From positions 49,981-113,980 of the forward strand of contig CAZHED010000014.1 of the NCBI GenBank assembly GCA_964531095.1: a stretch of 64,000 bases of DNA, read 5' to 3'. The notes under the pieces were generated by a model that saw nothing but the letters and a program-made list of their open reading frames with translations, was not told the origin of the DNA and did no database searches. The position numbers and the translations under genes are program-made. This DNA comes from Palsa-1150 sp964531095. Lineage in GTDB: Bacteria > Myxococcota_A > Polyangia > Polyangiales > Polyangiaceae. Within the stretch, counting starts at the first letter, position 1. Each line of letters starts with the position of its first letter. Of the stretch, positions 1 to 10,200 are shown piece after piece.

Positions 1-1
1 C

Positions 2-1501
2 GTCGGGCGCGTTCGCGAGCTCACGGTGCGCGGCGACGACCTCATCGCGTTCTGGGATTTCATCGACGGTGAGGCCCTCGTCGAGACGTGGCTTTCGAGC
101 ATGCCGCTCGAAGTGTCGCTCCGGATGGTTCTCGACGTTCTCTCGGGGGTCGGCGCAATTCATGGGCTCCGGGATACGAAGCAACGGCCGATGGGAATCG
201 CGCACGGCGAGCTGTCGACCGCGACGATCGTCGTCGGCCTCGACGGCTCGGCGCGCGTGTGTCACGGCATCGCGCGGCGGATGCCGGGCGCCCGCCCCGC
301 GGATGCTTCGATCGGGTACCTCGCGCCGGAGGTGCACGCCGGCCAAGCGTACGACGCGACGGCGGACGTGTTCAGCGCCGGGGTGTTGCTCTGGGAGGCG
401 ATGAGCGGCAGGCGGCTCTTCTCCGAAGGCGAGGCGGCGGCGATCGTCGGGCGTGTGCGAGGTGGAGGCATCCCGCCGGCGGCCGTGCGCGACGGGGCAG
501 CGTGGACACGACCCCTGGTCGCCGTGGCGGCCAAGGCGCTCGCGCCGTCGCCTGGGGACCGGTGGCCGAGCGCCTCCGCCATGGCAGCCGAGATCCGCAA
601 GGCCGTGGGCCTGAAGCTCGCGTCGGCCACCGCGGCGGGAGCCTTCGCCAAGAGCGCGATGGGCGAACGTGCGAAGGCCCGGCGCGAAGAGCTCGAGTCG
701 GGGCTCGGGGTAGCGAGAATGCCCGAATTGGGCGCCGTGGCCACCACCGTGCCCGAGGTGGACCGCCTCGACGCGGACATCGATCTCGTCGCGGCGAGCG
801 TGCCACCTCCCGCGCCCGTGTCGCTCGTCCCGGAGCCAATCGACGACGCCGTCGTGGCGGATCAATCACCGCCGCCCCTCCCCGAGCGCGCCCCCCGAGC
901 GGCGCGGCCGGTTGCGGCGATCGCCCCGCAATCGTCGGGCGACGACGCGAACATGGCCCAAGACTTCGCCGCAGCGATCGACGTGCCGATCTCGATCGCT
1001 CCGCCCCCTTCCGATCCGTTCGAAGTCTCGCCCACTTCGATCGAGACCACGGGCTCGTTCGATCCACACGGCGGCGCCACCCGCCGCCGGAGGGTCGCTG
1101 TCCTGGGCGGGGTCGGCGCCTTCGGACTGGTCGTCTTCGCGCTCGCCGGTTGGCGCGCAACGCACCGCGATCCCGAGACATCGGCGGCGTCGCACGACCG
1201 GCCGCGAGTCATGGCGGTTCGCGTCGATCTCCAATCTGCCGCCCGCCCCGCCCGGCCTCCCGCGAGTGCCCCGGAGCGCGCGCCCGTCGCCGCGCCGCCC
1301 CCGGCTCCCATCCATGCTGCGGCGCCGACGCCGGCGGTCGCCGCCGGCGCATCCCGCACGCCGGAATCACCGCCCCCCGCGAGCTCGGCGAGCGCGCCCA
1401 AGCCTGGAGCGCCGGCGGTCGCGTCCCAGAAGCCGCCCTCTCCCCCACCCGCGCGCCCAAAGCCCCGGTCGAATTCGGGCTACGATCCCGGCGCGCTCTG
1501 A
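2..1501 (+). CDS. Ser/Thr pseudokinase with TM segment, 5'-truncated by window edge
   Basis: The frame is open from the first bases, so the kinase N-lobe lies outside the window; 499 residues are visible. They begin near the hinge and show a kinase C-lobe: an APE motif (GYLAPE), the helix-F Asp (DVFSAG) and the late GDRWPSA segment. The catalytic motifs are all replaced: HRD is HGE, the following loop is LSTAT instead of KPxN, and DFG is CHG. I infer a catalytically dead scaffold or receptor. A Pro/Ala-rich linker leads to one membrane segment (about 1096-1155) preceded by an Arg cluster, then a Pro/Ala-rich tail that should be outside the cytoplasm. It stops 2 bases before the next gene, which implies co-translation. 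The family is clear; loss of activity is inferred from the motifs. Confidence 0.85.
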   Translation, partial: VGRVRELTVRGDDLIAFWDFIDGEALVETWLSSMPLEVSLRMVLDVLSGVGAIHGLRDTKQRPMGIAHGELSTATIVVGLDGSARVCHGIARRMPGARPADASIGYLAPEVHAGQAYDATADVFSAGVLLWEAMSGRRLFSEGEAAAIVGRVRGGGIPPAAVRDGAAWTRPLVAVAAKALAPSPGDRWPSASAMAAEIRKAVGLKLASATAAGAFAKSAMGERAKARREELESGLGVARMPELGAVATTVPEVDRLDADIDLVAASVPPPAPVSLVPEPIDDAVVADQSPPPLPERAPRAARPVAAIAPQSSGDDANMAQDFAAAIDVPISIAPPPSDPFEVSPTSIETTGSFDPHGGATRRRRVAVLGGVGAFGLVVFALAGWRATHRDPETSAASHDRPRVMAVRVDLQSAARPARPPASAPERAPVAAPPPAPIHAAAPTPAVAAGASRTPESPPPASSASAPKPGAPAVASQKPPSPPPARPKPRSNSGYDPGAL

Positions 1502-1503
1502 CT

Positions 1504-2637
1504 ATGATGGCGCTTCCGAAGCGCTTCCACCTGAGAAGAAACATGCGCTCCGTCGATCACCGACTTCGCTTTTTCGTGGGCTCCTGCGCCGTCGCGGGCG
1601 CCCTCGTGGTCGGCCCCTCGATCGCGAACGCCGCAGGCGTCTCGCCTCTGGACGCGACCGCCGAGCAAAAAAAGGAAGCGACCGACCACTTCGCGGCCGG
1701 CAAGCAGGCACTCGCCGTCAGCGATCTCGAAAAAGCGGTCTCCGAGCTGCGCGCGTCGCTGGCGGTCGTCGACAGCCCCAATGCGCATCTCGAGCTCGCG
1801 CGAGCGCTGCGCGATTCGGGCCAGGTCGCCGACTCGTGGCTCGAGTACGGGCGGGCCTCGGAAACGGCAACGCAGCTCGCGCCGAAAGAAGAGCGTTATC
1901 TCAAGACCGCCGAGGCTGCCGTCAACGAGCGGGTCGATGTCGAAGCGAAGCTGGCGCTGGTGGCGGTCACGGTGGCGAACGCGCCCGCGGGCGCGACGCT
2001 CAAGGTCGGCGGCCGCGCCGTGCCGCCCCAGGAGTGGAACACCCCATCGATCGTGCTACCGGGCTCCGTCGACGTCGTCTTGACCGACAGCCGCGGCGCG
2101 GAGATCGCGCGGCGCACGGTCACCGCGGCGACGGGGCAAACGACGCCCGTGTCTCTCGATGGGGCGACGGCATCGCCGCCGCCAACGCCCCCGGAGAAGG
2201 CGGCGGCCGACGTTCCCGAGGAAGACCACTCCGGCTCGGGCGGCGCTGCCGCTGCCGAGGAGCTTCCGTCGTCGCCACCGCCCGAGCCGACCTCCGATCC
2301 GAGGAGGATGCGGCCTTTTGCTTATCTCACGGGAGGAATCGGGGTGGCGGGACTGGCGTCGTTCACTGTGTTCGGCCTGCTGTCGAACGCAACGTACAGC
2401 GATCTGCAGAAAATTTGCCCCCGCGGCTGTCCTCCCGACAAGCACGGCGAAATCGATAGCGGCATCACCCAACAGACCATCGCCAACGTCAGTCTGGCGG
2501 TCGGTCTCGTCGGGCTTGCGACCGGCACCACGCTTTTCTTTCTGAGCCTCCCTGCTCCCTCGTCGGGCACTCGGGCGGCGCTCGTCGTCGCGCCCACCTA
2601 CCAGGGCGCATATCTTGGCATTCGAGGCTCGCTGTGA
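1504..2637 (+). CDS. Exported TPR/PEGA-like protein, partner of the kinase
   Basis: Predicted 377 residues from ATG 1504; ATG 1543 is an equally good start directly before a signal sequence (FFVGSCAVAGALVV, cleavage near ANA-AG). Residues about 50-140 look like TPR helices (AAGKQALAVSDLEKAV, NAHLELARALRDSG). A PEGA-like beta domain follows (LKVGGRAV, LPGSVDVVLTD), then a Pro-rich linker and two hydrophobic segments near the C-terminus. Known TPR/PEGA proteins in myxobacteria often accompany Ser/Thr kinases. Spacing is 2 nt from the kinase, and the next gene starts inside this stop codon (GTGA). A homologous protein with the same layout is at 25953-27029. The function is unknown; an envelope sensor or scaffold is inferred. 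Confidence 0.75.
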   Translation: MMALPKRFHLRRNMRSVDHRLRFFVGSCAVAGALVVGPSIANAAGVSPLDATAEQKKEATDHFAAGKQALAVSDLEKAVSELRASLAVVDSPNAHLELARALRDSGQVADSWLEYGRASETATQLAPKEERYLKTAEAAVNERVDVEAKLALVAVTVANAPAGATLKVGGRAVPPQEWNTPSIVLPGSVDVVLTDSRGAEIARRTVTAATGQTTPVSLDGATASPPPTPPEKAAADVPEEDHSGSGGAAAAEELPSSPPPEPTSDPRRMRPFAYLTGGIGVAGLASFTVFGLLSNATYSDLQKICPRGCPPDKHGEIDSGITQQTIANVSLAVGLVGLATGTTLFFLSLPAPSSGTRAALVVAPTYQGAYLGIRGSL

Positions 2638-3719
2638 AATCGCTTCGCGTCGCTGCTGCGCTCGCCGTCTGGGCGGTCCTCTTCGCGGGTTGCACGAACG
2701 ATTTCAGCGTCTTCGAGCAAGCGCCCCCCAGCGGCGACGACGGCGGTGGGCCGTCCGAGGACGCGACGGTGCCCGAGTCGAGCACGGGCGAAGCGGCCAC
2801 AGCGGACGCCGAGGACGGGGGCTCGGCGAGCGACGCCGCGCCCGACGCGGCTGCGCCCGACGCCGCAGAAGACTCGCCGCGCGACGGCAGGGAGGACCAG
2901 ACGCTGACGGATGGTCCGGGTGTCGGTGATGCTCCGAGCGACACCACGGTCGATTCTCCGAAAGACGCCCCCGCCGACACTCACGGGGACTCCCCCGCGG
3001 ACTCGCCGGTCGACTCGCCGGTCGACGCCCGACCGGACGCTCTGGCGGATGCGAGCGCCGATGCTCCGCTCGATTCGCCCGTCGATGCCCCGGCCGACGC
3101 ACCCGCCGATGCCCCGGAGGACGCGCCGGGCGATGCTCCTCCCGACGTGTCCACGTGCGGTGGTCCTGGTCAGACGTGCTGCGCGGGTGCTTCCCCGTGC
3201 GCCGCGAACGGATGCTGCGATCCCCTGAACAACACATGCGCGACCAGCGGCACCGCCTGCGCCGCGGCCGGCAGCGTTTGCGCGGCGGGCGTTTGCCAGG
3301 CGTGCGGTGCCTCCGGGTTCGCGTGTTGCGCCAGCAACACGTGCAACGGCGGCGGATGTTGCGACACCGACCGATGCGTCGCCCGAGGGGCCGTGTGCGC
3401 AAGCGGGCAGGCTTGCTTCGGCGGCAGCTGCGGAGGCTGCGGCGCGCTAGGCGAGCCTTGCTGCGCGGGCAACACGTGCAACGCGGGTCAGGCGTGCGTC
3501 GGCGGTACGTGCGCGGTGTGCGGCGCCGCGGGCCGCGTGTGCTGCGCGGGCAACACGTGCACGGGCTCCTGCTGCGACACCGTGAATGGGATGTGCATCG
3601 CCGGGGCGTGCGCGACGTGCGGTGGCACCGGCGAAGCGTGTTGTCCGCCGAACCGCACGTGCGGCCCGGGGTTGACGTGCCCAGCGCGAATGGGGATGGC
3701 CCCGCGGATCTGCCAGTAG
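2634..3719 (+). CDS. Asp-rich and Cys-rich lipoprotein
   Basis: The 361 residues start at a GTG that overlaps the upstream TGA (GTGA). A lipoprotein signal is evident (AVLFAGC, lipid Cys at about residue 20). Residues about 25-175 are a low-complexity stalk of Asp/Ala/Pro repeats (DAPADAPADAPEDAP, SPVDSPVD). Residues about 180-361 are a Cys-rich region with repeated CC pairs (QTCCAG, ACCAS, PCCAG) suggesting stacked disulfide knots. I infer an outer-surface, lipid-anchored stalk with a disulfide-rich head. Comparable proteins occur at 28471-29727 and 36486-37718. No enzymatic motif is visible and the function is unknown. Confidence 0.75.
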   Translation: MKSLRVAAALAVWAVLFAGCTNDFSVFEQAPPSGDDGGGPSEDATVPESSTGEAATADAEDGGSASDAAPDAAAPDAAEDSPRDGREDQTLTDGPGVGDAPSDTTVDSPKDAPADTHGDSPADSPVDSPVDARPDALADASADAPLDSPVDAPADAPADAPEDAPGDAPPDVSTCGGPGQTCCAGASPCAANGCCDPLNNTCATSGTACAAAGSVCAAGVCQACGASGFACCASNTCNGGGCCDTDRCVARGAVCASGQACFGGSCGGCGALGEPCCAGNTCNAGQACVGGTCAVCGAAGRVCCAGNTCTGSCCDTVNGMCIAGACATCGGTGEACCPPNRTCGPGLTCPARMGMAPRICQ

Positions 3720-3932
3720 GTTCGCGCTCCCGCCGGGGTGGGGAGGCGGCGGGCCTGTCGTCGACGGTACGGCACCCGGTTTGAGGGCTCGCCCCCACAG
3801 CATCGGGTGCCGCGCCCTCCAATGAGCACGCCGCGCAACTCCTCAATTCCACAAAACAACATCGTTTTCCGTGATGGCCCGCCTCGTGCTGATGGGACTC
3901 CTCGGATGCCTCGTCACCTCTGGGAGCCGCCA

Positions 3933-6245
3933 ATGAAACGCCGACCCAACGCCGTCACCTTCTTCGGGCTCGCGGGCACCCTCGCACTTCTGGGGGCCTG
4001 CGAAAAATCCGCCCCCGAGAGCGCCGGCTCCGATCTGGGCACCAGCGTGCAGGCGCTGCTCTTCATCAAGCGGCAGACGACCACGACCCAGAACGGCGCC
4101 GTGACCGTCGACGTCGCGGGCGGAAACGGACAAGTGCTCGACTACCAGCGCTACGTCCCGGGCGGCAGCTTGAACCTACTGTCCCCCCCGCGCGCCGACG
4201 GCGCAGTGACCAACCTCACCGGCGACTTTCCGACCGCCGACTTCAACGGCGCCGACGTGTCGTTCGACGCGAAGCAGGCGGTCTTCTCGATGAAGCGAGA
4301 CGACGCAGACAGCTACCACATCTACACGGTGAGCCTCACGCCGGGGGCGGACGGCAAGTTCGAAATGCACCAGAAGACGGCGGGGCCCTGGGACGACGTG
4401 AGCCCGATCTTCCTACCGAATGGCCAAATCGCGTTCGTGACCAACGAGATGTACACCGCGATGGGAACGCGCGCCGACGAGTACGAGCACGCACGCGAGG
4501 CGCTGCAGCTCGCGACCATCAGCGTCGACGGCGGGGACGCCGACCGGCACCTCTTCGCGCAAAACCTCTCGCACACGGTGACTCCGTTCCTCCGCTACGA
4601 CGGCAAGATCGGCTTCTCGCAATGGGAGCACTTCGGGCCGGTGAACGACGTCAAGCTCCGCGTGGTCAACCCCGACGGAACGCAGCAGCTCGCCATCGCG
4701 GGGCAGCACGCCAACCAGCAAGGGGACGGCAAACCGGGCGACGCGCTCTTCACGGTCCGAGAGCTATCGCCGAACGTGATGGTCGGAATCGTGACCGCGC
4801 GTGATCGAACGATCCACGCGGGGGCGCTGGTGAAGATCGACGCGAGAAACCAGAACGACCCCACTTGCCTCGACGCGAAGGCCTACGCCAGCGGCGCGGT
4901 GATCGGCCATGCGTGCCTCGACGAAGAGAACGTGCACTACGAGGTGCTCACCCCCGATGTACCGACCGGGAGCGACCCGTCGCCCGCGGGGCGCTACCGC
5001 GAGCCGAGCTTGCTGCCCGACGGGCGGATTCTCGTCTCGTGGGCCGGCGGCTCGGTCAACGACCTGAACGAGCAGTCGCTGACGCCGCCCGACTTCGGCA
5101 TCTACATCTACGACCCGAGCACCAAGCAAAATCAGCTCGTGTACAACGACCGGGCGACCTGGGACGTGAACGCCCTCGCGGTGACGACGCGCGCCGAGCC
5201 GCCGGCGATTCCCGTCACGCAGCGAACGGCCGACTCGACGCTCCCGGCGCACATCGGGTCGGTCGACGTCTCGCAGACGAGCTTGAACGAGACCGTCGAC
5301 GGCGCGGAGTTCAGCAGCGCGTCGCTCGGGTCCGCCCTCAAGCAAGGTGCGGTGGCAGTGAGGGTGATCGAAGGTTTCTCGAGCGAGGCGGCCAAAGGCG
5401 TGACCATGTTCGGGCTGACGATGTTCGAGGGGGCGGCCGTTCTCGGCGAAGCCCCGGTCTTCGCCGATGGAAGCTGGCTCGCGGACATTCCGTCGTACCT
5501 GCCGGTCCACCTCCAGCCGATCGACCAATATGGCCTGGCAATCCGCAACCAGCAGCTGTGGATCCAAGGCATGCCCGACGAAGATCGGCGCTGCGTCGGA
5601 TGCCACGAGTCGCGCACGGGGCAAGGCGTGCCGGTCTTGGGTCAGAACCCGACGGTCGCCGAGCAGCACGGCGCGCAGCCGTTCACCCAGGCAATCGCCG
5701 ATCGCGCCGAGTACCCGTGGGACAAGAAAGTCCAGCCGATCCTCAACGCGAAGTGCGTCATGTGCCACGGTCTCACTTCGGCCACGAACCACCCGTACTA
5801 CATCACGCGCACCGATCCGGTGACGGGCAACCAGACCACTTACCAGATCCCGAGCCTGGACCTGACCGACACCCCCGTCACCGTGTACTACGACCGCAAC
5901 GTCGCCTCGTGGCCGGCCTCGTATGTGTCGATCTTCTACCCGGCCGCGCTCGAGATGGGCAAAGTGACCGTCACGGGGACGGTGCCGCCCAAGTGGGGCA
6001 TCCCCGGCAGCGCGCGCGCCTCGGCGCTCACGCAGAAGCTGAATCTCAACGGCGCCGACGGGACTACGGCATGGCCGGTCGCTTCGCACCCGCTGCACCC
6101 CGAAGACCAGGGGGTGACATTGACGGACGACGAGCGCAAGACGATCGCCGTGTATCCGATGGATCTCGGAGGGCAGTTCTATGCGCGCCAAAACACCGGC
6201 TTCGTCCCGTATACGGCCGGCGACCCCGTGACCCCGACCCACTGA
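3933..6245 (+). CDS. Large lipoprotein with propeller-like region and two CXXCH heme motifs
   Basis: Predicted 770 residues from ATG 3933, chosen because the lipoprotein signal (TLALLGAC) follows directly. Residues about 60-500 contain TolB/PD40-like strands (DVSFDAKQAVFSMKRD, PIFLPNGQIAFVTN, PSLLPDGRILVSWAG), suggesting a beta-propeller. Two canonical heme-attachment motifs follow, CVGCH (about residue 554) and CVMCH (about 608), so a di-heme c-type electron carrier on the periplasmic side of a membrane is likely. The HEAT-repeat gene follows after 19 bases and another heme lipoprotein after that, so the three probably form one transcription unit. Some propeller-plus-heme proteins resemble the middle domain of hydrazine synthase alpha; I cannot establish that here. 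The substrate is unknown. Confidence 0.7.
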   Translation: MKRRPNAVTFFGLAGTLALLGACEKSAPESAGSDLGTSVQALLFIKRQTTTTQNGAVTVDVAGGNGQVLDYQRYVPGGSLNLLSPPRADGAVTNLTGDFPTADFNGADVSFDAKQAVFSMKRDDADSYHIYTVSLTPGADGKFEMHQKTAGPWDDVSPIFLPNGQIAFVTNEMYTAMGTRADEYEHAREALQLATISVDGGDADRHLFAQNLSHTVTPFLRYDGKIGFSQWEHFGPVNDVKLRVVNPDGTQQLAIAGQHANQQGDGKPGDALFTVRELSPNVMVGIVTARDRTIHAGALVKIDARNQNDPTCLDAKAYASGAVIGHACLDEENVHYEVLTPDVPTGSDPSPAGRYREPSLLPDGRILVSWAGGSVNDLNEQSLTPPDFGIYIYDPSTKQNQLVYNDRATWDVNALAVTTRAEPPAIPVTQRTADSTLPAHIGSVDVSQTSLNETVDGAEFSSASLGSALKQGAVAVRVIEGFSSEAAKGVTMFGLTMFEGAAVLGEAPVFADGSWLADIPSYLPVHLQPIDQYGLAIRNQQLWIQGMPDEDRRCVGCHESRTGQGVPVLGQNPTVAEQHGAQPFTQAIADRAEYPWDKKVQPILNAKCVMCHGLTSATNHPYYITRTDPVTGNQTTYQIPSLDLTDTPVTVYYDRNVASWPASYVSIFYPAALEMGKVTVTGTVPPKWGIPGSARASALTQKLNLNGADGTTAWPVASHPLHPEDQGVTLTDDERKTIAVYPMDLGGQFYARQNTGFVPYTAGDPVTPTH

Positions 6246-6264
6246 GGCAGAGGAGACGACCATC

Positions 6265-7203
6265 ATGCGACAACGCACCTTGTTCAAGCTCGCGATGGGC
6301 GGCTTTCTCGCCTTCGCTGCGACGTTCTCCGCGGGCGACGCCCGCAGCGGCGGCGCTCCGCGCCAGGTGACCCCGATCTCCACGGGCCACGGGTTCGCCT
6401 CGGTCTACGGCGATCTACCTGCGGACCAGGCCGAGGCCCTTTCGACTTCGGACCACATCAAGAGCGCCGCCGCGAGCGGCGCGCCGACGCTCGTCTGGGA
6501 AGCGCTCGAGCATGGCGAGAAAGTGGAGTGCCTCGACTGCATCTCCGCCGTGGCGCCGCTCCTTTACGACACGAACGCCAAGAATCGCGAGATCGCCGCT
6601 TGGTGGCTGCGGCGGCGCATCTTCGGCGTGTTCGGGCCGGGCGAGGTGTACCAGCAGACCGTCCAGGTGCTGGCGAGCGATTCGGACCCGACGCGTCGCG
6701 CGTACGCCGCGTACGCCCTCGGCGAATTCTTCGCCTCCCCGGGGATCGCTGCGTGTGCGCAGGCGCTGACGACCGACGGCGATCCGCGCGTTCGCGCGGC
6801 GGCTGCCAGCGCGCTCGGACGCCTGAATGACGACGGAGGCGGCGCTCTCGGAATGGCGCTTGGCGACTCCGATGCGAGCGTCAAGATCGCGGCCCTCCGC
6901 GCCGCGGCACGCATCAACACGTTCTCCGGCCTCTCGACGGTGGCCGGCCTCACGATGGATGCGAACGTCACCGTTCGCCGTAGCGCGGTCCAAGTCCTCG
7001 ACGGGCTGGCCGCGAAAGACGCCGTCATGGTGGTTGCTGTGGTGGCAGAGAAGGATAGCGACCCAGGTGTGCGCGCGGCGGCGTGCCACGCGCTGGGCAC
7101 GTTCGGCGACGCGAGCGTGATATCGATCCTGCAGAACCTCGCCAAGAACGACGCCGACGGCTTCGTTCGGGACCAGGCACAGATCGCGCTGCGAAGGCTG
7201 TAG
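6265..7203 (+). CDS. Exported HEAT-repeat protein
   Basis: The 312 residues begin at an ATG preceded by a GAGGAGA ribosome site. The N-terminus is a signal sequence (LFKLAMGGFLAFAATFSAGDA). From about residue 85 onward the protein consists of HEAT/PBS-type helical pairs (DSDPTRRAYAAYALGEF, DGDPRVRAAAASALGRL, DSDASVKIAALRAAARI, DSDPGVRAAACHALGTF). Such solenoids bind partner proteins; none is enzymatic here. It sits between two large heme lipoproteins and most likely scaffolds or organises them in the periplasm (inference from position). A Cys pair, CLDC, occurs near residue 90. Confidence 0.75.
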   Translation: MRQRTLFKLAMGGFLAFAATFSAGDARSGGAPRQVTPISTGHGFASVYGDLPADQAEALSTSDHIKSAAASGAPTLVWEALEHGEKVECLDCISAVAPLLYDTNAKNREIAAWWLRRRIFGVFGPGEVYQQTVQVLASDSDPTRRAYAAYALGEFFASPGIAACAQALTTDGDPRVRAAAASALGRLNDDGGGALGMALGDSDASVKIAALRAAARINTFSGLSTVAGLTMDANVTVRRSAVQVLDGLAAKDAVMVVAVVAEKDSDPGVRAAACHALGTFGDASVISILQNLAKNDADGFVRDQAQIALRRL

Positions 7204-7224
7204 TCTCTCGTTACCATCGAGTCC

Positions 7225-10200
7225 ATGCGCGGAGCGAGCTTCGTTGCCGGGGTGAGTCTCGCCGTCGTCACGGCATGCGCGTTCGGTGCGTGCACGACGA
7301 AGGAGCCGCAGCCGTCGACCTATTTCGACCGGACGATCGCGCTCGTCCTCGAGTCGTCGTGCGTCCGAACGAACACGGGCGCCGGCTGCCATGTCGCCGA
7401 CGCCAAGGGCAATGCGTTCGGGAATCTCGACTTGACGACGTTCGCCGGCGTCGACCGGCGGCGCGATTTGCTCCTCGATTACGGGCCCTACTTGCAGCCG
7501 TCGCTGCTCGTGAAGAACGTCCCCGCTTACACGGTGCCACTCGAGCTCTGGGACGGAACGCAGATCCCTGTCAAAACGGACATCAAGCACACGGGCCTGA
7601 CCATCTTCGACCCCACCGCGAGCGCGTTCTTGGCGTTGCGCAGGTGGATCGAGAACGGCGCCACCGAAGACAACACAGGCGTGGCTCCCGTCAACATTCC
7701 GCGGGCGCCGTGCGTCGACTTGGTCCCGAGCGCTCCCGGCTTCGACCCGAGCACCGATCCGACGACCCCGGACTTCGCCACGTTTCAGACCGTCGCCGAG
7801 CCGGTGCTGGAGACGTGCGCCGCGGGCAATTGCCACGGGTCGACGGTCAACGTCCTTTACCTCACCTGCGGGCACGGGCCGGAGCAAGTGCGTTGGAACT
7901 ACTTCGCGGCGGCCGACTTCGTCTCGGCGACGCCGGCACACAGCGAGATCGTACGTCGTCCGCTCGCGACGTCGCAGGGAGGGAGTTACCACGAAGGCGG
8001 TCCGCTCTTCGCTTCGGTCAAGGACCCCAGCTATCAGGCGCTCGTCACTTGGGCGAAAGCGTGGGTGCAGGCGTGGTCGGCGGCCCAGGGCCCCCCGCAG
8101 CCTCCGCAATGGCAGAACCTCGACCCTGCGTTCGTGTTCTTCGCGGAAAAGGTGCAGCCGGTCCTCGTCAAAAAGGGCTGCATGATGGCCCAGTGCCACT
8201 CTGCGGCGATGTTTCACGACTATCGCCTGCGCGGCGGCTCGGCCGGCAGCTTCTCGCTCGCCGCGACGCGCAAGAACTACGTGCTCTCGGTCGCACAGAT
8301 GTCGTTCGAGAGCGATGACGTCAATGCGAGTCGTCTCGTTCGAAAGAACCTCTATCGTCCCGAGGTCTTTCCCGGCTCGAACGGAATCGCGCATCGCGGC
8401 GGCGCGCTCTTCGAGGATTTCGGCGGTGGCCACGCGGGGGGTCAACTGGCCAGCGGCGCGGTCTGCGACCAGGCGACCTACGATTACGACGGCGGGAGTC
8501 TCGATGCGATCCCCGCCTATTGCATCGTCCGCGAATGGCACAGGCGCGAGCGGGCGGGGCGCAACCTCGCTCCCGCGTCGGCGATCGTCTACGTCAAGCG
8601 ACCGCCGCCGGCGGGCCCCGATCGCCCACAAGACTTCGACGTGTTCGCCGGCGGGGCCAGCCTGCACCGCGCTGTGATCGCACCCGCGGCCACGGGCGAC
8701 CTCACGGTCGGCGCCGACCAGGCCATCGATGTCACGGCCTGCGGGCTGGGCTCCGGACCGGATGTCCGGCGGCCGGCGGTCTCTTGGGACGCCAAGACGA
8801 TCGCGTTTGCGGCGAGGCCGACGGCCGACGTCCCCCTCGCCATTTACACGATGAACGCCGATGGCACGGGCTGCGCTAAGCAGCCCGACATCGCCAACCA
8901 CGCCGCGACGGCCAATGGCTTGCTCGAGCACGACTTCGACCCGGCGTTCAGTCCGCCGGGGCCGGACGGCGTCGAGCGAATCGTCTTCGCCTCCACCCGC
9001 GGCAACGTCGCGGGAGGGCCCTTCGACTATACGGGCCCGCAGGTCACGCCCGAAGACCTGAGCAAACCGAACGCGAACCTGTACGTCCTCGACGGCCCGG
9101 GCACTGTGCCGAGGCAGCTCACGTGGCAGCTCAACATGGAGCGGCTGCCGAGCTTCATGCAAGACGGGCGAATCGTCTTTACCGCCGAAAAGCGCGAGAA
9201 GGACTTCTACCAGCTCGCCCTTCGCCGGCAGAACCTCGATGGCGCGGACTACCATCCGCTTTACGCGCAGCGCGCCAGCATCGGCTACTCCCAGGCTACG
9301 TACGTCGCCGAGCTCTCGCACAAGGACTTCGCGACCATCTTCAGCAACCAGGACGCGCAGCACGGTGCGGGCGCGCTCGCCGTCTTCAATCGCTCGATCG
9401 GCATCGACTTCGGGAGCACCGCCGCCGCGGACTATCCGGTTGATCCGACGGTCATCGACCCCAGCGCCCCATCGTCGCCCGAGCAGAACTTCTTTTTGCA
9501 CTCGCTCCGTGTAATCGCCAAAGACGGGTCGTACACGAGTCCCGCTGCGCTCCCGGACGGCAAAGTGTTGGTCAGCTTCGGCGCGGGCGACCCGGCGACC
9601 TTCGGCGGAGATTACGACCTTTACGTCCTCGATCCGTCGACAGGCAACAAGACGAAGCTGCTCGGCGACACCGGCACAGCCGAGGTCGAGGCGGTCGCCG
9701 TGTATCCGCGGGTCGCCAAGGGGGTGTTCGCATCCACCCCGGACGAGCCGAACGGTCACACCGAGATTCGGTCCGGCGAGCCGAACGCCGATGTCACAGT
9801 GCTCGACATGCCTGTGCTGGCGTCTCTCCTCTTCCAGAACACGCCCACCGGACGAGTCGTCGAGCGCGACCTCAAGAGCTTCGACGTCTACGAGGATCTG
9901 CCGCCCGACATTTCGGCGTCTCCCGACTGCAGCGCCAACACAGTCCATGACGCGTACGGACAGGTCTGCGTTCGGCGGCGCCTGCTCGGAACTGTACCGG
10001 TGCTCGCCGACGGCTCGGCCCACTTCAGGGTCCCCGGAGGCCTGCCCATCGTGCTGCACCTTGCCGACGACGTCGACTCGGCGCGCATGCACCTTCCGCG
10101 CTGGCAACGCGAAGCGATGTCCTTCTCGCCGGGCGAATACACGCACCAATCTTTCCCGGGTGTCTTCTTCAACAATATTTGTGGCGGGTGTCATGGACCA

